From Bacillus thermotolerans (GTDB lineage: Bacteria > Bacillota > Bacilli > Bacillales > Domibacillaceae), in contig NZ_JWJE02000034.1 in assembly GCF_000812025.2 (NCBI RefSeq), positions 1-42,059 of the forward strand: a stretch of 42,059 nucleotides of DNA. Direction: 5' to 3'. This document shows positions 17,475 to 24,609 of this stretch, piece after piece. A program made the position numbers and the translations under genes. Numbering within the stretch: position 1 is the stretch's first letter; each line of letters starts with the position of its first letter. Under the pieces are notes generated by a model. That model was given only the letters and a program-made list of their open reading frames with translations. It did not search any database and was not told the DNA's origin.

Positions 17475-18656
17475 GTGAAAACAAAAAACTCAACTTTTAT
17501 TTTAATATTATCGACCGCGGCGATGATGATGTCTTTTACTGTCTGGTCCGTCTTTGCACCAATTGCTACAGAAATCCAAAGACTCTATCAGCTGAGCGCT
17601 TTAGAAAAAAGTATTTTAATTGCTGCGCCTATATTATTAGGATCGATAATGAGAATACCGATGGGGATATTAACTGATCGATATGGCGGCAGAAGGCTCT
17701 ATACATTAACGATGCTTTTTCTTGCTTTGCCGCTCATTGGAGCAGGGTTTGCAGCCTCTTATTCTATGCTTCTGCTGGCCGCTTTCTTTATTGGAATGGC
17801 CGGTACAACATTTGCTATTTCCATTGCCTACGTATCAAGGTGGTTTCCGGCAGAAAAGCAAGGTTTGGTGCTTGGAATCGCAGGGATGGGAAATTTAGGG
17901 TCTGCAGCAGCAAACTTTCTCATCCCTATTATTTTCACTTTCTATGGACTGGGCTGGGTGTTTTGGAGTCTTGCTCTGTCGATTGGAATAATGGCTGTTC
18001 TCTTTTGGTTCGGCACACAGGATGAGAAGCAGCCGAATGAGGTGAAGAGGCTGAAGGATTCACTATCGGTTCTAAAGTTTCAAGAGACTTGGATCCTATC
18101 CTTATTCTATTTTCTTACCTTTGGCGGCTTTGTTACTTTTAGTATGTATCTGCCCACTCTGTTGGTGGACCTATTTACTATGACGGCCGTAAAAGCTGGT
18201 ATGGTGACAGCTGGGTTTGTCGTTGCAGCCACGTTTGTCCGCCCGGTTGGTGGATACTTGTCTGATCGATTTGGTGCTAGAAAGGTTCTGACAGTTGTTT
18301 TTTGCGGTGTGTTTCTGTTCGGGCTGTGCATTTCCTTTACGCTGGACAGCTTCGCCTCGTTCAGTGTCATCTGCATGATGGCTGCTCTTGTATTAGGAGT
18401 GGGCAACGGGGCGGTTTTCAAGATGGTCCCTGAAGTATCACCTGAAAATATAGGATCGGTCACAGGCATTGTTGGTGCATTTGGAGGGGTAGGAGGGTTC
18501 TTCCCACCCATTCTTATAGGCTTCACTAAAGATATAACAGGTGATTATTTCCTTAGTTTTGCTTTACTGGCGCTTCTTTCTTTAGTTTGTCTTCTTCTCC
18601 ATCAGATAATGAACAGTCGGACAAATGCACATGTACGCACAATTAATCATTCATAA
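17475..18656 (+). CDS. nasA: Nitrate/nitrite transporter NasA (NarK-type MFS)
   Basis: The 393-residue protein has 12 transmembrane segments and belongs to the nitrate/nitrite porter family of the major facilitator superfamily. The two nitrate signature segments are present: GIAGMGNLGSAAANFLIP near 140 and VLGVGNGAVFKMVPEV followed by VGAFGGVGGFFPPI near 320. The MFS loop DRYGGRR (near 70) and its repeat DRFGARK are also visible. It supplies nitrate to NasBC. The frame is open from a GTG at 17466, but AAGGTGGAG at 17458-17466 is spaced for the GTG at 17475, chosen here. A terminator closes the operon. In B. subtilis nasA is transcribed divergently from nasBC, so the downstream position is a different arrangement. 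Confidence 0.92.
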   Translation: MKTKNSTFILILSTAAMMMSFTVWSVFAPIATEIQRLYQLSALEKSILIAAPILLGSIMRIPMGILTDRYGGRRLYTLTMLFLALPLIGAGFAASYSMLLLAAFFIGMAGTTFAISIAYVSRWFPAEKQGLVLGIAGMGNLGSAAANFLIPIIFTFYGLGWVFWSLALSIGIMAVLFWFGTQDEKQPNEVKRLKDSLSVLKFQETWILSLFYFLTFGGFVTFSMYLPTLLVDLFTMTAVKAGMVTAGFVVAATFVRPVGGYLSDRFGARKVLTVVFCGVFLFGLCISFTLDSFASFSVICMMAALVLGVGNGAVFKMVPEVSPENIGSVTGIVGAFGGVGGFFPPILIGFTKDITGDYFLSFALLALLSLVCLLLHQIMNSRTNAHVRTINHS

Positions 18657-18671
18657 TTCGTATAAAAGCAG

Positions 18672-18700
18672 CGGGGTTATCAAAGGATAAGCCCGTTTTT
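18672..18700 (+). terminator. Rho-independent terminator of the nas operon
   Basis: CGGGGTTATC pairs with GATAAGCCCG (one mismatch) across AAAG, followed by TTTTT. Confidence 0.8.
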
Positions 18701-18908
18701 ATTATTTTCTGTTTGTGATGATTTGTATATACTAATATTTCATTAAATGGTAAAATATACATAAAAAGCACTAGATCAATAGAAAGTATTATAAGGGATT
18801 TAATTTATAGAAGAAGATTTGTATAAATTTCAAGAAATTAGTTGGTAGGTCGCCTAGGCATTTAGTAAGATACAAGTAACAGAGGCCGAAGGAGTGGAGG
18901 TGGTATAG
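18701..18908. promoter_or_regulatory. Upstream region of the fusion regulator, with several dyads
   Basis: This AT-rich stretch holds TGTATAT (18724-18730) facing ATATACA (18755-18761), the small dyad AATTTC-AA-GAAATT near 18828-18841, and the 8-base palindrome GCCTAGGC (18852-18859). The clear ribosome binding site GGAGGTGG is at 18896-18903. No promoter with good spacing stands out. The dyads are candidate operators, perhaps for the regulator itself. Confidence 0.4.
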
Positions 18909-20429
18909 TTGGACAGACTTAAACAGGGAGAGGCAGCCATTCACTATGACTGGATAATGTCAGAAGACTCTCTTGCAAAGGAAACCATTATTCTTATACA
19001 TGGAATTGGTTTAGATATGCATTCATGGGATTTCATTATTCCTTACTTCTATCCTCATTTTAATATCCTTCGTTATGACCTTCAGGGCCATGGTGAGAGT
19101 GGAACAGGCGACGACCTGAAGACCGTTGATGCATTATGCGAGGATTTAATTTATTTAACGAATGAGCTTAATATTTCATCCTATCATTTAATCGCACAAG
19201 GACTTGGCGGGTTGATCGGTATTCAGTTAGCCGCACAGAAGGAAACAAGGCTGAAGACACTTGTTTTAATAGGCGTGCCGATTCATTATCCAAAGAAGCT
19301 GGGGGAACAGGTTGTTGATCAGAGAAAAACAATGGCAGAGGGGAAGGAGTCTATGCTGTCTATAGGCAAGGCTATGGCCGGGAAGCTTTGCTGCCCTCCT
19401 GAAAAGAAGAAAATAGATATTCTATTGAATGCGTACGAAAGGGTATCGCCATCTGTCTATTTTCAGCTTTTTAGTACCGACTTAGGTCAAGACGCTGTTA
19501 TGCAGCTGCGGAGTATCGCTGTACCTATTCTAGTGATGTCAGGGGCAGAAGATGCTATTTATCCGCCCGAGCTGTTCAGTGCGAGCCTGAACTTTAACCC
19601 GAATGCCCGGTACTTGAGTGTGCCGGATGCAGCTTTCATGATTCAAATGGACCAGCCAAAGCTGACAGCTGAATGGGTCACATCGTTTATTAAGAAACAT
19701 CTCCATTCAGAAGGATCCATCAGTCTGCTGGAGTCTAATTATCAAAAGAACTTAACTTCGGAGATGTATGCCGAAATTAGAAGGCTGCTTTCGCAAGATC
19801 GAATTACCTCACAAATAAGTAAACACTTGCAGGTGGATATCATGAACGGATTCTCCGTTCGACTAAACGGGCGTTCAATTGTGGAAGGCTGGGGAAAGAG
19901 AAAAGCCAAGCAAATCCTAATGTATCTCGTTATTCAAAAGTCAGCTACCCGAGACGAATTATGTGATGTCCTCTGGCCGGAGGTTGAGCTGAAAAGCGCC
20001 CGCAACAGGCTGAGGGTAGGCTTGCATCATTTAAAGCATTTATTAGAGGAACACACGGCGGGTGAGACGATTCTTGTGACGGATCGAGAGAATATCTTCC
20101 TGCAGGCAGAGGTTGAATCAGATCTGTCTGATTATATGGAAGCCATTAAAGCTGGTGGCAGCATACGGGATAGTGAGGAAAGGGCCGAGCACTACAAGCG
20201 GCTGTTGGTGCAGAAAGTAGATAATCCCCTTCCTGGTTTATTTGAAAATTGGTTTCTCGAGCTCCGTGATTGGATGGAAAACGAATGGGCGGAGATGGCT
20301 ATTTTTCTGGCTGATTTGTACGAAGCTCGCGGAGACGAGAAAAATGCGGCTTATTATATAGAGCAAGCCCTTAAATACTATACAGAATGCAAACAGCTGA
20401 AAGAAAGGCTTCGCCTTCTGAGCAGCTGA
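18909..20429 (+). CDS. Fusion regulator: inactive alpha/beta-hydrolase plus SARP-type winged helix and BTAD
   Basis: The 506-residue protein has two halves. Residues 1-265 form an alpha/beta-hydrolase fold: HGIG (31-34, oxyanion region), RYDLQGHGES (55-64) and SGAEDAIYPPE with Asp215. The nucleophile elbow reads IAQGLGG, so Gly98 replaces the catalytic Ser. In the segment that should carry the catalytic His, VPDAAFMIQMDQP, Phe243 takes that position. The domain should therefore bind rather than hydrolyse. Residues about 308-395 are an OmpR/SARP-like winged helix (VRLNGRSIVEGWGKRKAKQ, then ATRDELCDVLWPE and SARNRLRVGLHHLK). About 400-500 is a BTAD-like all-helical repeat domain. It is probably a ligand-sensing transcription factor; the targets are unknown. 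The start is TTG with a GGAGGTGG site. It lies alone, with a terminator, just before a SinI-like gene. Confidence 0.85.
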   Translation: MDRLKQGEAAIHYDWIMSEDSLAKETIILIHGIGLDMHSWDFIIPYFYPHFNILRYDLQGHGESGTGDDLKTVDALCEDLIYLTNELNISSYHLIAQGLGGLIGIQLAAQKETRLKTLVLIGVPIHYPKKLGEQVVDQRKTMAEGKESMLSIGKAMAGKLCCPPEKKKIDILLNAYERVSPSVYFQLFSTDLGQDAVMQLRSIAVPILVMSGAEDAIYPPELFSASLNFNPNARYLSVPDAAFMIQMDQPKLTAEWVTSFIKKHLHSEGSISLLESNYQKNLTSEMYAEIRRLLSQDRITSQISKHLQVDIMNGFSVRLNGRSIVEGWGKRKAKQILMYLVIQKSATRDELCDVLWPEVELKSARNRLRVGLHHLKHLLEEHTAGETILVTDRENIFLQAEVESDLSDYMEAIKAGGSIRDSEERAEHYKRLLVQKVDNPLPGLFENWFLELRDWMENEWAEMAIFLADLYEARGDEKNAAYYIEQALKYYTECKQLKERLRLLSS

Positions 20430-20450
20430 TATCGTTTTTTCATAAACAGC

Positions 20451-20474
20451 TGCCGCCCTGCGGTGGTTTTTTTG
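20451..20474 (+). terminator. Rho-independent terminator after the fusion regulator gene
   Basis: CTGCCGC pairs with GCGGTGG (two wobble pairs) across CCT, followed by TTTTTTT. Confidence 0.75.
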
Positions 20475-20504
20475 TTAGCTAGGAATCCGAGAAACGCATC
20501 AAGC

Positions 20505-20537
20505 TGTAACGGTGGTGTAATGTTACAGGTGGTATAG
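20505..20537. repeat. Inverted and direct repeats upstream of the SinI-like gene
   Basis: CTGTAAC (20505-20511) faces GTTACAG (20523-20529) with 11 bases between. GGTGGTGTA (20512-20520) and GGTGGTATA (20529-20537) form a direct repeat with a 17-base period. It is a candidate operator for the gene at 20614. Downstream a TTGAAA at 20544-20549 may be a -35 element, but the matching -10 is poor. Confidence 0.45.
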
Positions 20538-20613
20538 TAGATTTGAAATATTTGAATATTTATAGATTCTAAAGAGCTAATCATTTAGTCGGATACGTTT
20601 TAGGAGGGGGAAG

Positions 20614-20742
20614 ATGGAGAGCCAGCTTCAAGAAGTGACTGATCAGGAGTGGATGGAATTGATGACAGAAGCCCTCAAAATCGGTCTAAGCAAGGAAGAG
20701 GTTAGAGCCTTTTTACTAGAGAAAGGCAAATCGGCTACTTGA
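20614..20742 (+). CDS. SinI-like anti-repressor peptide (Sin domain)
   Basis: This 42-residue protein consists almost entirely of a Sin domain, the helical hook by which SinI binds and inactivates the biofilm repressor SinR. DQEWMELMTEALKIGLSKEE followed by VRAFLLEKGKS aligns with the SinI pattern DQEWVELMVEAKEANISPEE and IRKYLLLNKKS that I remember. A strong AGGAGGGGG site lies at 20602-20610, so translation is likely despite the small size. No SinR-type repressor is adjacent, so its partner must be elsewhere. Its nearest upstream neighbour is the fusion regulator, separated by a terminator and the repeats at 20505-20537. The family call is firm; the partner and regulon are not known. Confidence 0.85.
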   Translation: MESQLQEVTDQEWMELMTEALKIGLSKEEVRAFLLEKGKSAT

Positions 20743-20922
20743 ACGTTTACTTATTTCCTATAGCTTTAGACAACGAGCAGGGGATGCGCCGGGAAAACAG
20801 ATCGTTGCATTGATCAGTAGAGAAAGGTTAAAAACCTAAAAAATAATATATGTGCTTATCAAGAAGCAGGCTCTTAAGCGGAAGCATCTTTGGTGATCCG
20901 GGGAGGGTCTGCTCTTTATAAG
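20743..20922. other. Intergenic stretch between the SinI-like gene and the DUF1269 gene
   Basis: No gene was seen. AAGAAGCAG (about 20870-20878) and CTGCTCTT (about 20910-20917) could form a weak stem that terminates both converging genes, but pairing is imperfect. Confidence 0.3.
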
Positions 20923-21480
20923 TTATTCACTTTTGCCTTTAAGCTTTTCGTCAAACCACTTTTTACGTGCCTCTTTCTTTAGTTCTTTTTCCATTTCGCG
21001 GGCCGCCGCTACTTCTTGGCGTACATCGTCTTCAGCAAGGCGTGTTACCTTTCCGTTTAATTCGTCTTTTACCAGGTTATCAACAACCTCTTCAGCATAT
21101 TCAGAAGCAATCGCAATTAATCCTGTGCTTCCTGGAGAAATCATATCTGCTGTTTCTTCAAACGAAGACATCGCCTCTTTAATTTCACGAGTATCTCCGA
21201 TGCCTCCGATGAGGGAGCCGGTTGCCCAGCCTAAGAGCATGCCAAGTGGACCACCGATGACACCAATCAGCGCTCCGATCAGGCTGCCGGATGCCAATTT
21301 ATCCCCGCCCGTCATATCAATAAAGTCCTTTACCTGAAAGGACTGCAGTTCACTATTTTCAACAACAGCCATCTGTTCAACAGTAACCTTTCGCTCCGTA
21401 TGAAGTGATTTTAGTTTAGAAAAAGCTTCATAAGCGTGACTGTCAGTATCAAATGTCATGATCAATACTTTCTTGTCCAT
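20923..21480 (-). CDS. DUF1269 family protein with glycine-zipper segment
   Basis: The 185-residue protein matches the DUF1269 family (COG4803), described as predicted membrane proteins of unknown function. The N-terminal part (MDKKVLIMTFDTDSHAYEAF) is a small alpha/beta fold. Residues about 65-95 are a Gly-rich hydrophobic stretch (SGSLIGALIGVIGGPLGMLL, then GWATGSLIGG), a glycine-zipper pattern that can insert in or associate with membranes. The C-terminal third is a highly charged helix (EKELKKEARKKWFDEKLKGK). TAGGAGGAAAAG lies 3-9 bases upstream of the ATG. It is transcribed divergently from nnr, and the 138-base gap between them holds a striking palindromic element. Confidence 0.82.
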   Translation of the reverse strand: MDKKVLIMTFDTDSHAYEAFSKLKSLHTERKVTVEQMAVVENSELQSFQVKDFIDMTGGDKLASGSLIGALIGVIGGPLGMLLGWATGSLIGGIGDTREIKEAMSSFEETADMISPGSTGLIAIASEYAEEVVDNLVKDELNGKVTRLAEDDVRQEVAAAREMEKELKKEARKKWFDEKLKGKSE

Positions 21481-21534
21481 TCTTTTCCTCCTAACTATAT
21501 AGCTTCCTCTGTCTTTACCTTCCCGCTCTCTGAA

Positions 21535-21584
21535 GCCATAAACGCGGGTAAGCGTATACGCGGAATTTGAAGCTGGTTTATGGC
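21535..21584. repeat. Nested palindromic element between the DUF1269 gene and nnr
   Basis: GCCATAAAC (21535-21543) and GTTTATGGC (21576-21584) form a perfect 9-bp inverted repeat. Between them lies the perfect 10-base palindrome GCGTATACGC (21552-21561), and ACGCGG occurs twice (21542-21547, 21558-21563) 16 bases apart. The position in a divergent promoter region suggests a shared operator; a cruciform or RNA hairpin in the nnr leader is the alternative. Confidence 0.5.
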
Positions 21585-21618
21585 AGAAGGTACAATATCA
21601 ATCAGGGAGGGATGAATA

Positions 21619-23178
21619 ATGTTTGCAGCAGGACAAAGGGAAATGCAGCAAATAGATCAATACACGATAGAAACAATCGGGCTCCCCGGTGTTGTATTAA
21701 TGGAAAATGCCGGAGCGAAAGTAGTAGAAGAGATTTTAGAAAGCATGCCCTGTCCAAATCCGAAAATAGTCATTCTGGCAGGCGGGGGGGATAATGGCGG
21801 AGACGGCTTCGTTATTGCACGAAGGTTAGTTGATTTAGGCATGGCGCCTTTCTTGTGTGTGATGGCTGATCGAACCCGTATAAAGGGCGATGCGAAAGTT
21901 CACTTTGATGCTTATGTCAAACGAGGTTTGCCCGTCTCTTATTTTAACGAGCGGGACTTGCAAGCACTGGAGAGAAGACTGGGTGAAGCGGATATCATTG
22001 TTGATGCCATGCTGGGCACAGGAGTAAAAGGCGTACTGAGGGAGCCTTTTCATACAGTAATCCCCCTGGTGAATAAGTATGCAGACAAGAGCTGCATTAT
22101 ATCGGTTGATATTCCTTCCGGCGTGAATAGCGATACCGGAAAAGCAGAGGGCGGAGCAATAAAGGCAGCGAAAACGGTGACTTTTGTCTTTCCGAAGAAA
22201 GGCTTTTTTCTGCAGGATGGGCCAAAATATGTCGGAGAGTGGAAAGCAGTAGATATTTCTGTTCCGTCTTCTGTAGCGGAGGACTTGAATCTTAAAATGG
22301 CGACTGTGATTACCCCTGACTTAGCTGCTCAAGCTCTGCCTAAGCGGACACCATACGGGCATAAAGGAACATTCGGTCACGCTCTCGTTATTGGAGGTTC
22401 TCGCCAGTATGCGGGTGCCCCGGTGTTTTCCGCTCAAGCTGCCTTAAACAGCGGAGCGGGATTAACGACTCTTGCTATTCCTGAAAATCTCTATCCAATA
22501 CTTGCGGCTCAGCATCCTGAAATTTTGTTTGCGCCTTTGCAGGAGAAAGAAGGACATTTTGCACAGGAAGCGATAGAGGAGCTCTCTTCCCGGCTTAAAG
22601 CGTTCAATAGCATAGTGGTTGGACCAGGCATGAGCCGGTTTAGACGAGGGGAGGAATGGATGAAGTGGTTGCTGTCCGCTCTTCATGCGCAGCCGATAGT
22701 GTTAGATGCCGATGCTTTATATCTAATGAGAGATCATTTAGGTGAAGCTCAGGCCTATCCGGGCGAGGTCATTATGACGCCACATCCGGGGGAAATGGCT
22801 GTTTTGCTGCAAACTAGCGTCCAGGAAGTAGAAAAGCACCGTTTAGAGATAGCCGAGGCCTTTGCGAAGGAGCATGGTGTGTATTTATTGCTGAAGGGTC
22901 ATCGCTCGCTGATCGCTTCGCCGGATGGAGAGGTGTATATTAACCCGTATGGGCATGACGCGCTTGGAAAAGGGGGCAGCGGTGACGTGTTGACAGGACT
23001 GATCGCTTCATTTCTTGCTCAAGGGGCCGCTCCTTTGGAGTCTGTGATTGCGGCCAGCTATTTACATGCAAAAGCCGGTGAAGAGCAGGCGAAGCGGCTG
23101 TCCCGCTACGGCGTGCTGCCGCAGGACATTATTCATGGAGTGAGGGAGGAGCTTAGGAAAATGGAAAAGCAGCTGTGA
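21619..23178 (+). CDS. nnr: Bifunctional NAD(P)H-hydrate repair enzyme Nnr (epimerase + dehydratase)
   Basis: Nnr repairs damaged, hydrated NADH and NADPH (NADHX/NADPHX). The N-terminal YjeF_N domain (about 1-215) epimerises the R and S forms; it shows GGGDNGGDGFVIARRL and VDIPSGVNSDTG. The C-terminal ribokinase-like domain (about 225-519) is the ADP-dependent S-specific dehydratase; it shows GHKGTFGHALVIGGSRQYAG, VVGPGMSR, VLDADAL, MTPHPGEMAVLL and HDALGKGGSGDVLTGLIASF with the catalytic Asp. The 519-residue length is that of full bifunctional proteins. The ATG follows a CAGGGAGGGATG site. A hairpin shared with the converging PAP2 gene ends it. Product cytoplasmic. Confidence 0.95.
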   Translation: MFAAGQREMQQIDQYTIETIGLPGVVLMENAGAKVVEEILESMPCPNPKIVILAGGGDNGGDGFVIARRLVDLGMAPFLCVMADRTRIKGDAKVHFDAYVKRGLPVSYFNERDLQALERRLGEADIIVDAMLGTGVKGVLREPFHTVIPLVNKYADKSCIISVDIPSGVNSDTGKAEGGAIKAAKTVTFVFPKKGFFLQDGPKYVGEWKAVDISVPSSVAEDLNLKMATVITPDLAAQALPKRTPYGHKGTFGHALVIGGSRQYAGAPVFSAQAALNSGAGLTTLAIPENLYPILAAQHPEILFAPLQEKEGHFAQEAIEELSSRLKAFNSIVVGPGMSRFRRGEEWMKWLLSALHAQPIVLDADALYLMRDHLGEAQAYPGEVIMTPHPGEMAVLLQTSVQEVEKHRLEIAEAFAKEHGVYLLLKGHRSLIASPDGEVYINPYGHDALGKGGSGDVLTGLIASFLAQGAAPLESVIAASYLHAKAGEEQAKRLSRYGVLPQDIIHGVREELRKMEKQL

Positions 23179-23179
23179 G

Positions 23180-23206
23180 GAGATGAGCGGAATTCTCGCT
23201 CATCTC
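23180..23206. terminator. Hairpin between converging nnr and PAP2 genes
   Basis: GAGATGAGCG (23180-23189) pairs perfectly with CGCTCATCTC (23197-23206). It overlaps the PAP2 stop codon on the minus strand. T tracts are short on both sides, so termination may be partial. Confidence 0.6.
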
Positions 23207-23709
23207 TCGGCTGTTTGGGTGGGCGCTTGAAGCTTGTGTACAACTGCCATGCAAAGAGCGCCCAGAAAGAGGCCTGTCAGCACATCTAAAGGATAATGAT
23301 GCCCAACATATACCCGGGAAAAGGAGATGACAAGAGCAAGAATCATGCCCAGCCATCGCCACTTTGGGAAAGCGAGGAAGAGGAAAGCAGCAAATACACC
23401 GGAAACCACGGCCTGATCACTTGGAAAAGAGGGAGAGGGCGTCTTTTCGAACAACAGGTTCACTTCATCTGTAATGAATGGCCGGTCGCGGTTGACTGCG
23501 TATTTTAGCAGACGGCTGACGATAAGAGCTAGTATAAGAGCACCGATGCCGCGAAACCCGCGCCATCTCCATTTTTTACTGAAAGCAAGTACAAGAATAA
23601 TAGCAATAAATACGTAGATTCCCCATTTGGAAAGAAGAATCATGAAATGATCTAGGAAACCATTGTTTCCTGCTAGGTCATTGACGTATTGGAAGATAGC
23701 CTGATCCAT
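23200..23709 (-). CDS. PAP2-family phosphatase (undecaprenyl-diphosphatase, BcrC-like)
   Basis: The 169-residue integral membrane protein has about five hydrophobic segments and the three PAP2 phosphatase motifs. Motif 1 is KYAVNRDRP (69-77), motif 2 SFPSDQA (94-100) and motif 3 SRVYVGHHYPLD (131-142), with His138 as the phosphoryl-accepting nucleophile and Asp142 behind it. Such proteins dephosphorylate undecaprenyl diphosphate or other lipid phosphates at the outer face of the membrane, recycling the cell-wall lipid carrier. Motif 2 normally ends in His (PSGH or PSDH), the general acid; here it is Gln99. A GGGAGAAAA site precedes the ATG. The family is sure; the substrate and full activity are not. 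Confidence 0.88.
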   Translation of the reverse strand: MDQAIFQYVNDLAGNNGFLDHFMILLSKWGIYVFIAIILVLAFSKKWRWRGFRGIGALILALIVSRLLKYAVNRDRPFITDEVNLLFEKTPSPSFPSDQAVVSGVFAAFLFLAFPKWRWLGMILALVISFSRVYVGHHYPLDVLTGLFLGALCMAVVHKLQAPTQTAER

Positions 23710-23876
23710 TTTTATTTTCTCCCTATTTTATTTATTTGGTCAAAGGAAAATAATTTCATTATAGTAAAAATATACATAGTTATAAAAGCCAAAGGAAGAA
23801 AAATTTTATCGTGCTTTAAGGACAGGGAATTGATTGCAGCAGGTAGAATAAACATGACTGAAGGGAGGCTATACAT

Positions 23877-24548
23877 ATGAGTATATCGATCAAAGAAATA
23901 TTTGTCGGCAGGCCAAAAACGGTAGGGTAGAAGGAAGCAGCAAGCCCAATGGACAGGGAATGGACGAGCGGGATTTTTAAAGAGCCTGCCCAAGGTGCCG
24001 TTTGGCTGAGCCGTACGAACTTGGCAGGGGATGGGCAAGCAGACTTAAAAAATCACGGCGGTCCTGATAAAGCAGTACTCGCCTATCCAGCTGTGCATTA
24101 TTCAGCATGGAAAGAGGAGCTTGAAAATACCTTGATACCAGTAGGCGGGATGGGAGAAAACTTCTCACTGGAGGGTATAACGGAAGATCAAGTCTCCATT
24201 GGTGATATCTTTCAATTAGACGAGGCAGTTGTTCAAGTTTCCCAGCCAAGAAAGCCATGCTGGAAGCCTGCCCGCCGGTTTAAGGTGAAGGACTTGGCGT
24301 TGCGGATTCAACGGACAGGGAGAACCGGCTGGTATCTCCGTGTTCTGCAGGAAGGAAGGGTTCAGGCTGGACAAGCACTGACATTAATAGAACGGCCGCT
24401 TCCTGAATGGACAGTTGCAAGGTGCAATGAGGTCATGTATGCGAAAGAAGCAGATATAGCGGACTTGGAGGCGCTCGCAGAATGTGAACTGCTTGCTTCA
24501 AGCTGGAGAGACAGCTTTAAAGAGCGGATTGAGAAACAAGAACGTTAG
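23877..24548 (+). pseudogene. MOSC-domain protein (YiiM-like) interrupted by an amber codon
   Basis: MOSC domains occur in molybdenum-cofactor sulfurases and in YiiM-type N-hydroxylated-base reductases. The original start is the ATG at 23877, 8 bases after a strong GGGAGG site. The frame runs MSISIKEIFVGRPKTVG, then TAG at 23928-23930, then continues without further stops for 205 codons as KEAASPMDREWTSGIFK and the MOSC core: LKNHGGPDKAVLAYP, GMGENFSLEG, QVSQPRKPCWKPARRF with the conserved Cys, and GRTGWYLRVL. The codon hit by TAG is probably a former Gln (CAG). An internal ATG at 23949 lacks a ribosome binding site and would drop the conserved first strand. The rest of the frame is well preserved, so the lesion is recent, or the TAG is read through. 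Confidence 0.72.
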
Positions 24549-24573
24549 AAAACAGAAAAGCGGTCAACTATAA

Positions 24574-24602
24574 TAAGCCACCAGGAAAGCCCTGGTGGCT
24601 TA
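24574..24602. terminator. Bidirectional hairpin between MOSC gene and glpD
   Basis: TAAGCCACCAGG (24574-24585) pairs perfectly with CCTGGTGGCTTA (24591-24602). It serves converging genes. T-rich tracts on each side are short. Confidence 0.7.
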
Positions 24603-24609
24603 CATATGA

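Noticed and set aside
17420-17677. 85-codon plus-strand frame overlapping the start of nasA
   Set aside because: It is out of frame with the clear NarK-type transporter and has no family resemblance.
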